DNA of 64,000 nucleotides from Kaustia mangrovi (GTDB lineage Bacteria; Pseudomonadota; Alphaproteobacteria; Rhizobiales; Im1): NCBI RefSeq assembly GCF_015482775.1, contig NZ_CP058214.1, positions 1,488,001 to 1,552,000 of the forward strand, read 5' to 3'. Shown piece by piece: positions 42,418 to 51,248 of this stretch (position 1 is its first letter; each line of letters starts with the position of its first letter). The notes under the pieces were generated by a model. It saw only the letters and a program-made list of their open reading frames with translations, ran no database searches and was not told where the DNA came from. The position numbers and the translations under genes were made by a program.

Positions 42418-43731
42418 TCAGGCGACCTCGGCCGCGGACGCGCCGGCCGCCACGCCGCTGCGGATCGTTGTCCGCGCACGGGTGCCATGGATCTCCGCAC
42501 GCGCCTGGCCGATGGCCGTGTCGGTCCGGTTCAGGATCTCGTCGCACAGCTCGCGGTCGCACAGGAGCCCCGGCTTGAACTGCAGGGCGCGCGGGTCGAG
42601 CGCGGAATAGATCGCCCAGATGCCGTTCCGGTAGAGCGTGCGCATCACGTGGACGGCCCCTTCCGGATGGTCGAACTCCAGCCCCATGATCAGCCCGCGC
42701 TGGCGGATGCCGACGAAGAAGTCCGGATGGTTGGCCTGGATCTGGTTCAGCCCCTGGCGCAGATAGTGCGCGATGTAATGGCACTGGGAGCGCGTCTCGG
42801 GGCGCGCACAGATCTCCATCACCTTGTGGGCGGCGATGCAGCCGAGCTCGGCGCCGCCGAAGCTCGACATGTGCCCCCAGCCATCCTCGTGCAGCCAGGC
42901 GGCGGAGCGCTCGTTGGCGATCACCGCGGAGATCGGATAGATGCCGCCGGACAGCCCCTTGCCGGTCACGATCATGTCCGGCACGACGCCATAGGTGTCG
43001 ATGCACCACATCTCGCCGGAGCGCATGAGACCGGTCTGCACCTCGTCGGCGATATAGAGCGTGCCGGTCTTCTCGCACCACTCCCTGATCGCCTTGAGAT
43101 AGCCCTCGCGCGGCATGGGGAAGCCGTAGGTGGCAGGGATCGACTCGATGATCACGCAGGCCGCGTCCCCCTTCATGATCTCGCGCTCCATCGCGTCGAA
43201 ATCGTTGAAGGGCACCTTGGTGACCTCGTCCTCGCTCGCCTCCGACAGGAACAGCTTGGAGAAGCGGTCGTCGCCGACCTTGACGGCGAGCCCCGTATGG
43301 CCGTGATAGCAGCGCTCCAGGCAGATGATGCGCCGGCGCTTGGTGGCGTGGCGCGCGCTCTTGAGCGCGATGTCGATGGCCTCGCCGCCGCCGGAGCCGT
43401 ACATGGTGTATTGCAGCCCCTCCGGCGTGTGCCGGGCAAGCATCTCCGCGAGCTTGGTGCGCATCAGGGCGGGGAAGTGATGGTTGCCGATGTCGAAATG
43501 GTCCATCCCCTCCTTGACGGCGGCGATCACCTCCGGATTGCGGTGGCCGAGGCTGTAGACCCCGCCATTGAGATGGAGGTTGATCAGGCGCTTGCCGTCC
43601 ATGTCGTGGAGGTAATAGCCCTCGCGCTTGTCGATCACGAGATCGACGCCGACGCGCTGCCATTCGAGCGTCTTGCCCGGATTCCAGTACTGAACCGTCT
43701 TGGCGATAAAGTCGTCTTTCGCCTTGCTCAT
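42418..43731 (-). CDS. Class III aminotransferase-fold enzyme, probable aminopropanol-phosphate phospho-lyase
   Basis: A 437-residue fold-type I PLP enzyme. It has MYGSGGGEAIDIALKSAR (phosphate cup), CYHGHTG, the EVQTGLMRSG cofactor Asp/Gln region (IADEVQTG), and the Schiff-base Lys in IVTGKGLSGGIYP. Enzymes of this subgroup can be O-phospho-amine phospho-lyases rather than transaminases, as for ethanolamine phosphate. With the adjacent APH-fold kinase, elimination of 1-amino-2-propanol phosphate to propionaldehyde, ammonia and phosphate is the likely reaction. It is the first gene of a minus-strand operon whose promoter carries the TGTCAAG tandem operator. Confidence 0.85.
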   Translation of the reverse strand: MSKAKDDFIAKTVQYWNPGKTLEWQRVGVDLVIDKREGYYLHDMDGKRLINLHLNGGVYSLGHRNPEVIAAVKEGMDHFDIGNHHFPALMRTKLAEMLARHTPEGLQYTMYGSGGGEAIDIALKSARHATKRRRIICLERCYHGHTGLAVKVGDDRFSKLFLSEASEDEVTKVPFNDFDAMEREIMKGDAACVIIESIPATYGFPMPREGYLKAIREWCEKTGTLYIADEVQTGLMRSGEMWCIDTYGVVPDMIVTGKGLSGGIYPISAVIANERSAAWLHEDGWGHMSSFGGAELGCIAAHKVMEICARPETRSQCHYIAHYLRQGLNQIQANHPDFFVGIRQRGLIMGLEFDHPEGAVHVMRTLYRNGIWAIYSALDPRALQFKPGLLCDRELCDEILNRTDTAIGQARAEIHGTRARTTIRSGVAAGASAAEVA

Positions 43732-43762
43732 GACATTGGCCGCCTTTCCTGCTTGTCATGGC

Positions 43763-43817
43763 AGGATAGGGAGTGCGCCGGCCCTTTGACTTGACATGAT
43801 GGTGAGCCGAATTGACA
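43763..43817 (-). promoter_or_regulatory. Tandem AraC-type operator and promoter, phospho-lyase/kinase operon
   Basis: Read on the minus strand: TGTCAAT (43817-43811), 14 bp, TGTCAAG (43796-43790), 21 bp, then TATCCT (43768-43763) as -10 box, 31 bp before the start codon. The layout equals that of the promoters at 29732 and 36340, in the same orientation relative to transcription. Confidence 0.65.
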
Positions 43818-43872
43818 GCTTGCCGGTTGGCGCAGGCTACGGATTGCAGTCAGGTTGGATCGGCTTGTCTTC

Positions 43873-43944
43873 CCGCTCATCCCGGCGAAAGCCGGGATCT
43901 CGGGGCAATGGGCAACAGATCCCGGCTTTCGCCGGGATGAGCGG
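43873..43944. repeat. Palindromic repeat element, copy 2
   Basis: 28-nt arms at 43873-43900 and 43917-43944 are perfectly complementary and identical to the arms of the element at 35066-35136; the loop differs. It lies between the transketolase C-terminal gene and the phospho-lyase promoter, both minus strand, and may end the transketolase transcript. Confidence 0.8.
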
Positions 43945-44010
43945 TCTCTTCAGCTTGAGTGAAAACTGCGCAGAGGTGGGAAACCTCACCCGGTGCCGCT
44001 CGATTGGCCC

Positions 44011-45033
44011 CTACCCCAGGAGCTCGCGCGCCCGCGCGGCGATGCCGGCGGCGTCGAGCCGGTAATGGGCATAGAGCGCGGCGGGCGGCCCGACCGGGGC
44101 GAACTCGTCGGGCACGCCGTGCCGGGCAAAGGGCACGCGGTCGCAATCGACGAGGATTTCCGCCACCGCGCTGCCGAGCCCGCCGGTGACATTGTGCTCC
44201 TCAACGGTGAGGATCGCGCCCGTCTCCGCTGCCGCGGCGGCGACTGCCTCGCCATCGAGCGGGCTGATCGTGTGCATGTCGACCACGCGGGCGGAAATCC
44301 CGTCGGCGGCGAGGCGGTCCGCCGCCTGGAGCGCCGGATGCACCTCCGCGCCGGTGGCGATGATCGTGAGATCGGAGCCCTCGCGAAGCCTGATCGCCTT
44401 GCCGAAGGCGAAGCCGTCGGGCGCGCGCTCATAGACATCCGGGTCGCGGCCGCGACCGAGGCGCATATAGATGGCGCCCGGATGGTCGAGCGAGGCCGCG
44501 ACGATCGTGCGCAGGAGCGTCGCGTCGGTCGCGGAGACGACCGTCAGCCCGGCGATGGTCCGCATCATGGAGAGATCCTCCAGCGCGTGATGGCTGGTGC
44601 CGTAGAACCCCATGGAGATGCCGGAATGATGCGCGACGAGCCGCACCGGCAGGTTCGGATAGGCGCAGTCTGTGCGGATCTGCTCGGCGGCGAGGATGCC
44701 GAGGAAGGAGGCAAACGTCGCCGCGAAGGGGATCTGGCCGCTCGCCGCCATGCCGGCCGCCGCCGTCACCATGTTCTTCTCCGCGATGCCGAAATCGAAG
44801 AAGCGGCCGGGATGGCGGTCCCTGAACTCCACGGTGCGGTTGGCCGAGGCGAGATCTGCGGTCAGGACGACGATGCGCTCGTCACGGTCGGCAAGGGCCG
44901 CCAGATCCTCGCCCAGCGTGAAGGCGGGCATGCTCTTCGCCGGCGTGCCCTTGACGGTCTGCGCGCGCTTGCCGCCGGTGAACAGCTCGCTCTGGTCCTG
45001 CGCGGAGGCGTTGTCCTTGGAGGGATCGGTCAT
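44011..45033 (-). CDS. Transketolase, C-terminal half (split enzyme)
   Basis: A 340-residue protein matching the pyrimidine-binding and C-terminal domains of transketolase/DXS-like enzymes. It has FDFGIAEKNMVTAAAGMAASG with the catalytic Glu, GFYGTSHHALEDLSMMR, and a C-terminal domain (TIIATGAEVHPALQAADRLAADGISARVVDMHTISPLD). It needs the N-terminal partner, whose gene overlaps it by 4 bp. Split transketolases commonly serve special pathways (sugar, amino-sugar or dihydroxyacetone chemistry) rather than the pentose phosphate cycle. The N-terminal ~35 residues are poorly conserved. Confidence 0.93.
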   Translation of the reverse strand: MTDPSKDNASAQDQSELFTGGKRAQTVKGTPAKSMPAFTLGEDLAALADRDERIVVLTADLASANRTVEFRDRHPGRFFDFGIAEKNMVTAAAGMAASGQIPFAATFASFLGILAAEQIRTDCAYPNLPVRLVAHHSGISMGFYGTSHHALEDLSMMRTIAGLTVVSATDATLLRTIVAASLDHPGAIYMRLGRGRDPDVYERAPDGFAFGKAIRLREGSDLTIIATGAEVHPALQAADRLAADGISARVVDMHTISPLDGEAVAAAAAETGAILTVEEHNVTGGLGSAVAEILVDCDRVPFARHGVPDEFAPVGPPAALYAHYRLDAAGIAARARELLG

Positions 45034-45932
45034 CGCGAATGCTCCCATCGGGCGGGCTTCAGCCCGGCGTCGAGTTCGGCCATGACGGCGTCGTAATCCT
45101 CGTCGGAGAGATTGCCGACATGCCAGTTGAGGGCGCCTTCCATCATCGCCACGCCGCGCCCCTTCACCGTATCGGCGACGATGGCCTGCGGGCGGCCCTC
45201 GCCGGCCTCGGGCAGGCCGTCGAGAACGGAAAGGATCTGGCCGAAATCGTGGCCGTCTATGCGGTGGACCTCCCAGCCGAAGCCGGCAAACCGGTCCTCC
45301 AGCGGCTCCACCGACATCACCTCTTCCGTGTGGCCGTCGATGCACAGGCCGTTGCGGTCGACGATGGCCACTAGGGCGCCGAGCCGGAAATGGGCCGCCG
45401 ACATGGCGGCTTCCCAGATCTGGCCCTCCGCCAGCTCCCCGTCGCCCAGCATGACATGGACGCGGTAGCCGCGCCCCTGCACCCGGCCGGCGAGCGCCAT
45501 GCCGACGCCGACGGACAGGCCGTGGCCGAGCGAGCCGGAGGAGAAGTCGATGCCCGGCACCTTCTTCATGTCGGGATGGTCGCCGAAGGGGCTGCCGAGC
45601 CGGGTGTAATTGTCGAGCAGCGCGGAGTCGAAATAGCCGAGATCGGCAAGCACCGGATAGAGCCCGATGGCGGCGTGCCCCTTGGACAGCACGAAGCGGT
45701 CGCGGTCGGGCCATTTGGGCTCGGCCGGATTGATCCGCATATGGGCGTAGTAGAGCGCGGCGAAGAGCTCGGCGGCCGAGAAGGTGCTCGAATAGTGGCC
45801 CGCGCCGGCGATGCGCGACAGGCGCACCGTCTCCTTGCGCACGAAGCGTGCCCGGTCGGCGAGATAGTCGTGGGAGACATTGCGCCCCCGCGCCCGCTTG
45901 CCGGTTTCCGGGGCCGTCGGCCGGTCGGTCAT
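45030..45932 (-). CDS. Transketolase, N-terminal half (split enzyme)
   Basis: A 300-residue TPP-binding subunit. It contains FSAAELFAALYYAHM, FVLSKGHAAIGLYPVLADLGYF, GIDFSSGSLGHGLSVGVGMALAG, and the thiamine-diphosphate motif GDGELAEGQIWEAAMSAAHFRLGALVAIVDRN. With the downstream half it forms one active unit. It starts after AAGGAGGAGG at the ATG at 45932 and follows a GSAM-like aminotransferase gene by 32 bp, suggesting that aminotransferase and transketolase act in one pathway. Confidence 0.94.
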   Translation of the reverse strand: MTDRPTAPETGKRARGRNVSHDYLADRARFVRKETVRLSRIAGAGHYSSTFSAAELFAALYYAHMRINPAEPKWPDRDRFVLSKGHAAIGLYPVLADLGYFDSALLDNYTRLGSPFGDHPDMKKVPGIDFSSGSLGHGLSVGVGMALAGRVQGRGYRVHVMLGDGELAEGQIWEAAMSAAHFRLGALVAIVDRNGLCIDGHTEEVMSVEPLEDRFAGFGWEVHRIDGHDFGQILSVLDGLPEAGEGRPQAIVADTVKGRGVAMMEGALNWHVGNLSDEDYDAVMAELDAGLKPARWEHSR

Positions 45933-45964
45933 GTCGGTATCCTCCTCCTTGTCGGGGCCGGGCG

Positions 45965-47224
45965 TCACGGGAAAGCCCGCGCGACTGCCTCCAGCGCCTT
46001 CCCGGTCGCCTTGAGCGCGATCTCGATATCGTCCTCGGTATGCGCGGCCGACAGGAACATGTTGTGCCAGGGATGCAGATAGACGCCGTGCCTCAGCGCG
46101 GTGACGGCGAACAGGTCGCCGCGCTCGAGCTTCGGGTCGTCGTCGAACAGCATCAGGGGAAGCTGCGCGGGCCCGGTCTGGCGCAGCCCCACGCCCAGCG
46201 CGTCGGCCTGCGCCTGGATGCCCTCGCGCAGCAGCGTCCCCATGCGCGCCATATGGGCCACCGCATCGCCATCGCCGAGCTTCGCGAGCGTCGCGGCGGC
46301 CGCCGCCATGGGAACCGGGCCGCACCAGAAGGACCCGGTGACGAAGATCTGCCGGGCGGCGTCGCGCATCCGGTCGTTGCCGGTCACCGCCGCGATGGGG
46401 TAGCCGTTGCCGAGCGCCTTGCTCCAGGCGGCGAGATCCGGGCGCACGCCGAGCGGCTCCCAGCTCCCGCCGGGATGGAGGCGGAAGCCCGCGCGCACAT
46501 CGTCGAGGATGAGGGCGGCGTCGTGGCTGTCGGCGAGCGCGCGCGCCGCCCCGGCGAACTCCCGCGTCGGCATCTCCTGGTCCACCCGCCCGTCGTGCCG
46601 GAAGGCGGAGACGAGAATGCCGGCGAGATCCTCGCCTGCCGCCTCCGCCGCGGCCTTGAGCGAGGCGACGTCGTTATAGGTGTAGTAGATGAGATGGGCG
46701 CGGTCCTCCGCCGTCGTCCCGGCGGGCCACGGCGTGCACCACGGCGCGGAGCCGTGATAGGCGCCCCGCGCGACGAGGACCTTGCGGCGCCCGCCATGCG
46801 CCCGTGCGATGGTCACGCAGGCCGTGGTGGCGTCCGTCCCGTTCTTGGCGAACAGCGCCCAGTCGGCCGCCGGCACCGTGTCGACCATCAGCTCGGCGAG
46901 CTCCACGAGGATCTCGCCCGGCCCGTTGGCGATCCCCATGCGGGCGCGCTGGGCGTCGGCCGCCGCCTCGACGTCCGGGTCGCCATAGCCGAGGATCATC
47001 GGCCCGTAGGAGCACATGAAGTCGACATATTCGTTGCCGTCGACATCGCGCAGCCGCGTGCCCTTCGCCCCGGCGAAGAACTGGGGATAGCCGTGCGGCA
47101 GCCGCCGGGCGTCCATATGGCCCCACATGCCGCCCGGAATGACCTTCCGGGCGCGGTCGCGAAGGGCGGTGTCGCGCGGCAGCGGGCGGGCGTCGTTGCG
47201 CAGTGTGTCCGGCGGATTGTGCAT
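45965..47224 (-). CDS. Class III aminotransferase, glutamate-1-semialdehyde aminomutase-like
   Basis: A 419-residue PLP enzyme. It shows VIPGGMWGHMDARRLP near the N-terminus, DGNEYVDFMCSYGPMILGYGDP, AKNGTDATTACVTIARAHGGR, and the Lys in AAWSKALGNGYPIAAVTGN. The N-terminal pattern resembles HemL, but the hemL-specific context is lacking and the gene clusters with split transketolase and a GlxA-type regulator, so it is more likely a catabolic transaminase. It heads a minus-strand operon and is divergent from the regulator at 47359. Confidence 0.87.
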   Translation of the reverse strand: MHNPPDTLRNDARPLPRDTALRDRARKVIPGGMWGHMDARRLPHGYPQFFAGAKGTRLRDVDGNEYVDFMCSYGPMILGYGDPDVEAAADAQRARMGIANGPGEILVELAELMVDTVPAADWALFAKNGTDATTACVTIARAHGGRRKVLVARGAYHGSAPWCTPWPAGTTAEDRAHLIYYTYNDVASLKAAAEAAGEDLAGILVSAFRHDGRVDQEMPTREFAGAARALADSHDAALILDDVRAGFRLHPGGSWEPLGVRPDLAAWSKALGNGYPIAAVTGNDRMRDAARQIFVTGSFWCGPVPMAAAAATLAKLGDGDAVAHMARMGTLLREGIQAQADALGVGLRQTGPAQLPLMLFDDDPKLERGDLFAVTALRHGVYLHPWHNMFLSAAHTEDDIEIALKATGKALEAVARAFP

Positions 47225-47358
47225 GGGCTCTCGTCTTGCAGGTGGAACGGCCTCCGTCAGGCAGCGCCATCATGCAGCAGCCGGGACTTGACAGGTTTTG
47301 CAAATTGCGAAGTCTTTTTGTTCTGGCACGAGATCGAGAGAGGCCGCCGGATCGCCCC

Positions 47359-48396
47359 ATGACATTTGCCGTGGACAAGACGGAGCTCATTCCGCCAGAG
47401 GAGCGCGTCACCCCGAGGCTCAGGCGCATCGGCGTGTGCATCTCGCCCAACATGTCGCTGTCCTCGGTGCTGCTGGCCTGCGAGCCGCTGCGCTCGGTGA
47501 ACCGCTTCTACCAGCAGCCCGCCTACGAGATCGTCTTTGTGGGGCTCACCCGCGAGCCGGTGGCCAGCGGCATCGGCATCCGGGTCGAACCCGCCCGCAC
47601 CTTCGACGAGGACGACGAGTTCGACATGGTCGTCATCGCCTCCGCCTACGACCAGGCCGCCGCCTACAAGAAGCCGCTGCACCGCTTCCTGCGCCGGCAT
47701 GCGCGCCGCGGCGTCGATCTGTGCGGGGTCGATTTCGGCGCCGTCTTCATGGCCGAGGCGGGACTGCTCGACGGCCACCGCGCGACCACGCACTGGGAGG
47801 TCATGCCCGCGGTGACGGACCGGTTTCCGCGCGTCTCCTTCTGCGACGACGTCTATGTGATCGACCGCAAGAGGCTGACCTGCGGCGGGCATCTGGCCTG
47901 CAACGACCTGTTCCTCGCCGTGGTCGAGCGCCAGCAGGGCGCGAAGATCGCGCGCTTCGTCGCCGCCGACATCATCTACGGCACCGCGCGCCCCGGCGAC
48001 ACGCGCCAGAGCAATCCGCTGAGCTGGGACCCGACGATCCGCAACCCGCATCTGCGCCACGCCATCGACCTGATGGAGGAGAATATCGAGACGCCGTTGC
48101 CGATCCCGGAGATCGCCCGCGAGATCGGCGTCTCCGCGCGCCAGCTCCAGCAGCTCAGCCGGCAGCATTTCGGCGAGACGCTCTCCAACCGCTATCTCGA
48201 CATCCGGCTGAACGCGGCACGCCACATGCTCATGTATTCCGACATGGCGATCACCGAGATCGTGGCCGCCACCGGCTTCGCCTCCGCCTCCACCTTCAGC
48301 CGGGCGTTCCGCAAGCGGTTCAAGACGACGGCACGCGCCTATCGCCGGGCCTTCATCTCGCGCATGGCACGGCCCTATTTCATCGAAGGGCGCTGA
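47359..48396 (+). CDS. GlxA-family (DJ-1/PfpI + AraC) transcriptional regulator
   Basis: A 345-residue regulator. An N-terminal DJ-1/PfpI-like domain (about residues 20-190) has GVDLCGVDFGAVFMAEAGLLDGHRATTHWE in place of the catalytic nucleophile elbow. A C-terminal AraC double helix-turn-helix follows (about 230-340, IPEIAREIGVSARQLQQLSRQHFGETLSNRYLDIRLNAARHML). Related regulators often control catabolism of amines, amino acids or quaternary ammonium compounds. It is divergent from the GSAM/transketolase operon and upstream of a Dpp-type importer, so it may govern both. The start at 47359 is the likeliest ATG; the ribosome site is weak. Confidence 0.87.
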   Translation: MTFAVDKTELIPPEERVTPRLRRIGVCISPNMSLSSVLLACEPLRSVNRFYQQPAYEIVFVGLTREPVASGIGIRVEPARTFDEDDEFDMVVIASAYDQAAAYKKPLHRFLRRHARRGVDLCGVDFGAVFMAEAGLLDGHRATTHWEVMPAVTDRFPRVSFCDDVYVIDRKRLTCGGHLACNDLFLAVVERQQGAKIARFVAADIIYGTARPGDTRQSNPLSWDPTIRNPHLRHAIDLMEENIETPLPIPEIAREIGVSARQLQQLSRQHFGETLSNRYLDIRLNAARHMLMYSDMAITEIVAATGFASASTFSRAFRKRFKTTARAYRRAFISRMARPYFIEGR

Positions 48397-48553
48397 GGCG
48401 GCGCGGCCCGGGCTTCTCATTTCGTCAAAACAATAGCGTCCTGTGCACAATTCCTCCCGTGCCCTCTATGCATACTTTCAGCCGGCCGCCTGTCGGGGGA
48501 AGGCGGCAAGAACGACACCAAAGACAGGGACGAGGGACTTTAGGGAGACATCA

Positions 48554-50170
48554 ATGGCACCGGAAATCCGCAGAAGACTAAGGCCGGGCTCTGCTCTCGG
48601 CCTTCTGGCCGCGGCGGCCGTGACAACGCTTGCGCTTGCCGTGCCCTCCCAGGCGCAGGCACAGGGCGACACCATCGTCATCGCCCGCGACACCGACTTC
48701 AACACGCTCGATCCGAGCCGGTCCTGGTGCGATAGCTGCCAGATCTATCTGACCGCCGTCTACGACCAGCTCGTGCGCATCGGCAAGGACAACGAGACGC
48801 TCGAACCCCGGCTCGCCAGCGAGTGGAGCGTCTCCGACGACGGCAAGACCTACAGCTTCACGCTCGACCCGAAGGCGACCTTCTCCGACGGCTCACCGGT
48901 CGAGGCTGGGGATATCGCCTTCAGCCTGATGCGGCTGAAGAACCTGAAGGCCGGCGCGTCCTTCCTCGCCGACGGCATCGAGTCCATCGACACGCCGGAT
49001 GCCAAGACCGTCGTGGTCCATCTCGCAGCCCCCGATCCGGAGTTCCTCGGCAAGGTGAGCTCGCCCTATGGCGCGATCGTGAACGCCGATCTCGTCAAGG
49101 AGCATGGCGGCACGGCCGGTCCGGACGCCGACAAGACCGACCAGGGCGAGGCCTGGCTCCTGGAGAACTCAGCCGGCAGCGGGGCCTACGTCCTCAAGAG
49201 CTACCGCCCGGACGACGAGCTGCGGCTGGCCGCCAATCCCAATTACTGGCGCGAGGCGCCGGCGGCCGACGCCATCGTGATGCGCGAGGTGCAGGACGCC
49301 GTCTCCCAGATGCAGATGCTGCAGTCCGGCGGCGCCGACATCGCCATGCAGATCGACCCGGACACCGCCGAAACCGTCGGCTCGCCGGATGTGGTGACGG
49401 AGCTCGTGCCCTCCTTCAACTTCGTCTATATCGCGCTGTCGCCGGGCGCGAAGGACCTCGAGGTGCCGCTCGGCCCCAAGGTGCGCGAGGCCATCGGCCT
49501 TGCCATCGACTATGACGGGCTCCTGGAGGTGACCACCGGCGGCGCCGCCGACCTGATCGCCTCGCCGGTCCCGACGGGCTTTCCCGGCACCAAGGACCTG
49601 CCCATGCCCGCCCAGGACGTGGACAAGGCCAAGGCGCTGCTCGCCGAGGCCGGCCTCGGCGACGGCTTCACGCTGGTCGCGGCCTATCCGGAGACCAACA
49701 TCTACGGCGTCGACCTCACCATCATGATGCAGAAGGTCCAGCAGGACCTCGCCAAGGTGAATATCGACGTCAAGCTCGAGCCGGTGACCTTCGCGGTCTG
49801 GCGCGAGCGCGTGGGCGGCGACCACATTCCGCTGACCGCGGTCTATTACGCGCCCGACTATTACGGCAGCGGCCAGTATGCGAACTATTTCGGCATGGTG
49901 CCGGGAAGCCCCTGGTACGGCCGCGCCGGCGGCGAGAATGCCGAGGGGCTGGCCAATGGCCGAATGGCGGAGCTGCTGGAAGAGGTGCGCACCGCCGCGC
50001 CGGAGGACGCCGCGGAGCTCTATCACGAGATGGCGCTGGAGATGATCGCCGACCGCGTCATCATTCCGCTCGTCAATCCCAAGCTGGTGCTCGCCTACCG
50101 GAAGGGCATCGACGGCGTGCGCTATGCGGTATGCTGCAACCTGCCGCTCGAAGAGCTCTCGAAGCAGTGA
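48554..50170 (+). CDS. ABC transporter substrate-binding protein, dipeptide/oligopeptide (SBP_bac_5) type
   Basis: A 538-residue periplasmic protein with a signal peptide (LGLLAAAAVTTLALAVPSQAQAQG). It has the family-5 fold: DTDFNTLDPSRSW, YDQLVRIGKDNETLEPRLASEWSVSDDGKTYSFTLDPKATFSDGSPV, and NPNYWREAPAAD. It feeds the two permeases and two ATPases downstream. Ligands of the family include peptides, nickel chelates, opines and sugars; none can be chosen here. It starts after TTTAGGGAGA at the ATG at 48554. Confidence 0.92.
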   Translation: MAPEIRRRLRPGSALGLLAAAAVTTLALAVPSQAQAQGDTIVIARDTDFNTLDPSRSWCDSCQIYLTAVYDQLVRIGKDNETLEPRLASEWSVSDDGKTYSFTLDPKATFSDGSPVEAGDIAFSLMRLKNLKAGASFLADGIESIDTPDAKTVVVHLAAPDPEFLGKVSSPYGAIVNADLVKEHGGTAGPDADKTDQGEAWLLENSAGSGAYVLKSYRPDDELRLAANPNYWREAPAADAIVMREVQDAVSQMQMLQSGGADIAMQIDPDTAETVGSPDVVTELVPSFNFVYIALSPGAKDLEVPLGPKVREAIGLAIDYDGLLEVTTGGAADLIASPVPTGFPGTKDLPMPAQDVDKAKALLAEAGLGDGFTLVAAYPETNIYGVDLTIMMQKVQQDLAKVNIDVKLEPVTFAVWRERVGGDHIPLTAVYYAPDYYGSGQYANYFGMVPGSPWYGRAGGENAEGLANGRMAELLEEVRTAAPEDAAELYHEMALEMIADRVIIPLVNPKLVLAYRKGIDGVRYAVCCNLPLEELSKQ

Positions 50171-50233
50171 CCCCGTGGCCCGGCACGTCCCCATGACCGG
50201 GGGCCGTGCCGGCCACCCTCGACGCCGGACAGC

Positions 50234-51247
50234 ATGACCCAGTATCTTCTTCGCCGCCTCCTTGCCATGCCGCTCCTGCTCCTGGGCGTGGCGACCATGG
50301 CCTTCCTCCTGAGCAACTTCGTCAAGGGGGATCCGCTCGCCTCGATCCTCAACGAGCGCCAGATGGACAATCCGCAGGTCGTGGCGGCGGCGAAGGCCCG
50401 CTGGGGCCTGGACAAGCCCATACCGGAGCGCTACGCGATCTATCTGGCGAACCTCGCCCACGGCGATCTCGGCGTGTCCTTCCGCACCAAGCGGCCGGTC
50501 ATGCGCGACCTGCTCGACCGTCTGCCGGCCACGCTCGAACTGGTCTTCGCCGCCATGGTCTTCGGCAGCGTCGCCGGTACCGCCATCGGCGTCGTCGCAG
50601 CCCACTGGCGCAACGGGCCGATCGATCACGGGGCGCGGCTCGTCGCCCTCATCGGCTCGTCCGTTCCGGTCTTCTGGTCGAGCCTGATCGCGCTTTACAT
50701 CTTCTCCGTCAAGCTCGCCTGGGTGCCGGGCCCGGGCCGGCTGGACGCAGCACTCGCCGCGCCGCCGCCGGTGACCGGCCTCTACACGGTCGACGCCCTC
50801 ATTGCGGGCGACTGGGGGACATTCCTCAACGCGCTGTCCTATCTCGTCCTGCCCGCCATCATGCTCGGCTGGGCGGTGATGGGCATCATCTCGCGCATGA
50901 TCCGCGCGAGCATGCTCGACGTCATGCAGCAGGACTTCATCATGACCGCCAGGGCCAAGGGCGCGGGCACCTGGCGCATCCTGCTGCGCCACGCCCTGCG
51001 CAACGCCATGGTGCCGGCGCTGACCATCATCGGCTTCTCCTTCGCCTATCTGGTCACCGGGGCGATCCTGACGGAGACCGTCTTCAGCTGGCCGGGCATC
51101 GGCTCCTATGCGGTGAACGCCGCGCGCTCGCTCGACCATCCCGCCATCATCGGGGTGACCCTCCTCGGCGCGCTCGCCTTCCTCGTCGCCAATCTCGCGA
51201 CCGACATCGCCTATGTCTTCGCCAATCCCCGCATCAGGCTGAGCTGA
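50234..51247 (+). CDS. ABC importer permease (DppB type)
   Basis: A 337-residue inner-membrane protein beginning MTQYLLRRLLAMPLLLLGVATMAF, the typical DppB first helix. The EAA loop reads DFIMTARAKGAGTWRILLRHALRNAMVPALTIIG, and a C-terminal LTETVFSWPGIGSYAVNA segment follows. It forms the channel with the DppC-type partner encoded 1 bp downstream. Confidence 0.94.
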   Translation: MTQYLLRRLLAMPLLLLGVATMAFLLSNFVKGDPLASILNERQMDNPQVVAAAKARWGLDKPIPERYAIYLANLAHGDLGVSFRTKRPVMRDLLDRLPATLELVFAAMVFGSVAGTAIGVVAAHWRNGPIDHGARLVALIGSSVPVFWSSLIALYIFSVKLAWVPGPGRLDAALAAPPPVTGLYTVDALIAGDWGTFLNALSYLVLPAIMLGWAVMGIISRMIRASMLDVMQQDFIMTARAKGAGTWRILLRHALRNAMVPALTIIGFSFAYLVTGAILTETVFSWPGIGSYAVNAARSLDHPAIIGVTLLGALAFLVANLATDIAYVFANPRIRLS

Positions 51248-51248
51248 C

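Noticed and set aside
43790-43817. Reading the CTTGACA/ATTGACA sequences on the plus strand as ordinary -35 boxes
   Set aside because: The half-sites occur in pairs on a 21-bp period at three promoters, always as TGTCAAK in the direction of transcription, which is not the orientation of a -35 box. A regulator site explains all three.
45965-47224. Calling the aminotransferase hemL (glutamate-1-semialdehyde aminomutase)
   Set aside because: An alphaproteobacterium normally makes aminolevulinate by the glycine route (HemA), and the gene clusters with split transketolase and a catabolic-type regulator. The general family call is safer.
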